Shown here piece by piece: positions 62,648-64,000 of a stretch of DNA of 64,000 nucleotides. The stretch lies in the NCBI GenBank assembly GCA_017307065.1, contig JAFKGL010000016.1, positions 1 through 64,000 on the forward strand, written 5' to 3'. A model generated the notes under the pieces. That model searched no databases. It had not been told where the DNA came from and saw nothing but the letters and a program-made list of their open reading frames with translations. Position 1 is the first letter of the stretch; each line of letters starts with the position of its first letter. Both the position numbers and the translations under genes were made by a program. The stretch is from Candidatus Paracaedimonas acanthamoebae. Lineage in GTDB: Bacteria; Pseudomonadota; Alphaproteobacteria; Caedimonadales; Caedimonadaceae.

Positions 62648-63221
62648 AAACTCTCCTTTAAGAGCACCAGGTTAGGGACCTTAGCCGTATTTTGAATATA
62701 AAGATATGTATTTAATACTATCCATCCCATTAATTTAATGTATCTCACAAAGCTTAACTTGAGGATAGATAGTGGTAACGCGAAATAAGTTACCACTTAT
62801 CTTTTTCAAAGTCTTTATTAACCTAAAAATTATGGATCTAAGTGCATGTTTCTTTATGCTTACCTCTATTATCTCAGACCTTATAACAATATAATTTTGA
62901 CATTAAATTGTTATGCATAGTGCTGTTTTTAAAAAATATTTTCTCATTTTTAAGTCTCCATTTTCGTACATAATTTCAAAAATTAGTTATTATAATTTGC
63001 ACAATTAACATGTCCACCTGGATAAGAACCTTCAATGGATAGAGTTTATCTTTTTTGTTTGTAAAGTTTATAACTCTTATTATGTGCTTGTAGGTTTGTA
63101 CTATGTAACAAACCTCTAAACCTTTAATTTTAGAGAATTTTTAACTTATTAACTATTATGAATGAATGAAGTATGATCATTATTGATTATCATGGTTTAA
63201 TATAAAGAGCGGACCAACAAT
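62648..63221. other. Gene-free AT-rich region (574 bp)
   Basis: No credible gene on either strand. The segment next to the CsoR gene contains AGGTCCCTAACCT (about 62668-62680 on the minus strand), an imperfect inverted repeat that may be its operator. Otherwise nothing was recognised. Confidence 0.5.
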
Positions 63222-63569
63222 ATGCTGTATGTTTTAAAAATTTTAGTCTCAGCTATTTTAATAACAATAATTACTGAGATAACTAAAATTAATAACACAA
63301 TTGGGGGTCTTATTAATGCCTTACCTTTAATCTCTCTCATAAGCATTTTTTGGATTTATAGTGAAACAAATGAAGTCACCCCCATTATAAATTTTTCTTA
63401 TAGTACCTTTTGGTTTGTTCTATCCACTCTACCATTTTTTTTAGTATTTCCCTATTTCCTTAAAAATAACATTGGGTTTTATACGAGTGTAATCCTATCT
63501 CTTATAGTGATGTTAATATCTTATTTAGTCACATGGGTACTTCTTAAGAAATTAAATTTAATTTCTTAG
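63222..63569 (+). CDS. Small polytopic membrane protein, DUF3147-like
   Basis: A 115-residue protein of about four membrane helices: ILVSAILITIITEITK, GGLINALPLISLISIFWIYS, FSYSTFWFVLSTLPFFLVFP, SVILSLIVMLISYLVTWVLL. The GG-x-x-x-x-LP-x-x-S and TFW patterns fit the DUF3147 family of unknown function. The upstream ribosome site is weak. It stands alone. Confidence 0.65.
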   Translation: MLYVLKILVSAILITIITEITKINNTIGGLINALPLISLISIFWIYSETNEVTPIINFSYSTFWFVLSTLPFFLVFPYFLKNNIGFYTSVILSLIVMLISYLVTWVLLKKLNLIS

Positions 63570-63728
63570 CTGTTAAGTATATGTAATGAGATCAAAATCC
63601 AATAATTACTTTTAAAAACTAATGATTAAACAATAAGCGAAATATTAATTTTAATAAAAATATTCACATATCAGTTTATTTGTGATATATAGTGAAAATA
63701 TATTTCATAAACAAAGGGTTATTTTATT

Positions 63729-64000
63729 ATGGCGTATCTCTTAAATAGGTTGCACATTCATTCCTCTATAAACGCTATGATAAATTTTCTTTTTCTTCAT
63801 TTTTTCTGTTCTTATAATATAGCTTTGGCAACAAATAATACAGATGAGTATGATCAACTTCAACAACTCTATGGGCAACATTGGACAATACATCATCTTC
63901 AAGAAATTAACAGGACACCTACCACTTTAACTCCTCTTGAGGTCTTGCATCAACAATTACATCAACAAGATGACAAAAAAGAAAATGTATCAGCCTTAAT
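63729..64000 (+). CDS. Partial secreted Gln/His-rich protein (runs off window)
   Basis: An open frame from ATG 63729 reaches the window end without a stop (90 codons visible). Residues about 17-33 (MINFLFLHFFCSYNIALA) look like a signal peptide, so ATG 63777 is also possible. The mature part begins with TNNTDEYDQLQQLYGQHW and is rich in Gln, His and Thr. No family can be assigned from the fragment. Confidence 0.55.
   Translation, partial: MAYLLNRLHIHSSINAMINFLFLHFFCSYNIALATNNTDEYDQLQQLYGQHWTIHHLQEINRTPTTLTPLEVLHQQLHQQDDKKENVSAL

Overview
The window looks like a chromosome segment of an intracellular alphaproteobacterium, most plausibly of the Holosporales type (Paracaedibacter, Caedibacter or Odyssella-like). 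This is inferred from the AT-rich composition, the F-type transfer genes on an island, and the many signal-peptided proteins of unknown or eukaryote-like type. No rRNA or other decisive phylogenetic marker is present, so the assignment is tentative.

Layout: (1) 1-14.2 kb is ordinary chromosome: tRNA-Asn and tRNA-Cys, a DedA protein, an RND efflux pair, a type IV pilus-type secretin divergent from a frameshifted prepilin peptidase, mlaC and mlaA, a DsbA-like/frataxin/ABC exporter operon, argS and tRNA-Thr. (2) 14.2-22.6 kb, directly behind the tRNA-Thr 3' end, holds a kinase-like sensor that has lost its key residues, overlapping a signal-peptided STAND ATPase with repeats; an XRE regulator; two neighbouring haem-oxygenase-fold proteins (one TenA-like, one carrying a PqqD-like domain); and a signal-peptided methyltransferase with a frameshift. 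(3) 22.4-30.5 kb is a heavy-metal (probably copper) operon on the minus strand: MerR regulator, P1B ATPase, RND adaptor, RND pump, a His/Met-rich periplasmic protein and a small secreted protein, under a MerR-type promoter. (4) 30.7-33.9 kb is a mobile-element control and replication module: S24-like repressor, operator, HTH protein and two related winged-helix Rep-like proteins, the second with a DnaA-N-like C-terminus. Iteron-like repeats lie inside both rep genes. (5) 33.9-53 kb is an almost complete F-type conjugative type IV secretion operon (pilin, traL, E, K, B, V, C, trbI, S26 peptidase, traW, two unknown small membrane proteins, traU, trbC, traN, traF, traH, traG, traD). It is interrupted by a RelBE-type module on the opposite strand and a second antisense membrane-protein gene. 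No relaxase or integrase is seen. (6) 53-64 kb is more AT-rich cargo: a secreted metallo-beta-lactamase-fold protein with a c-Myc-like basic motif, a decayed second copy of the traD tail, a polytopic membrane protein overlapping a signal-anchored ATP-grasp/aminotransferase fusion, two convergent CsoR/RcnR-family repressors with operator-like palindromes, a DUF3147-like protein and the start of a secreted protein that runs off the window.

Reading: an integrative conjugative element, or remains of one, carrying copper resistance and probable host-interaction cargo appears to lie downstream of tRNA-Thr. The items most worth checking are the iteron-like repeats read in two different frames inside the rep genes, the secreted metabolic-enzyme fusion, the nuclear-signal-like MBL protein between two traD tails, and the paired haem-oxygenase-fold enzymes.
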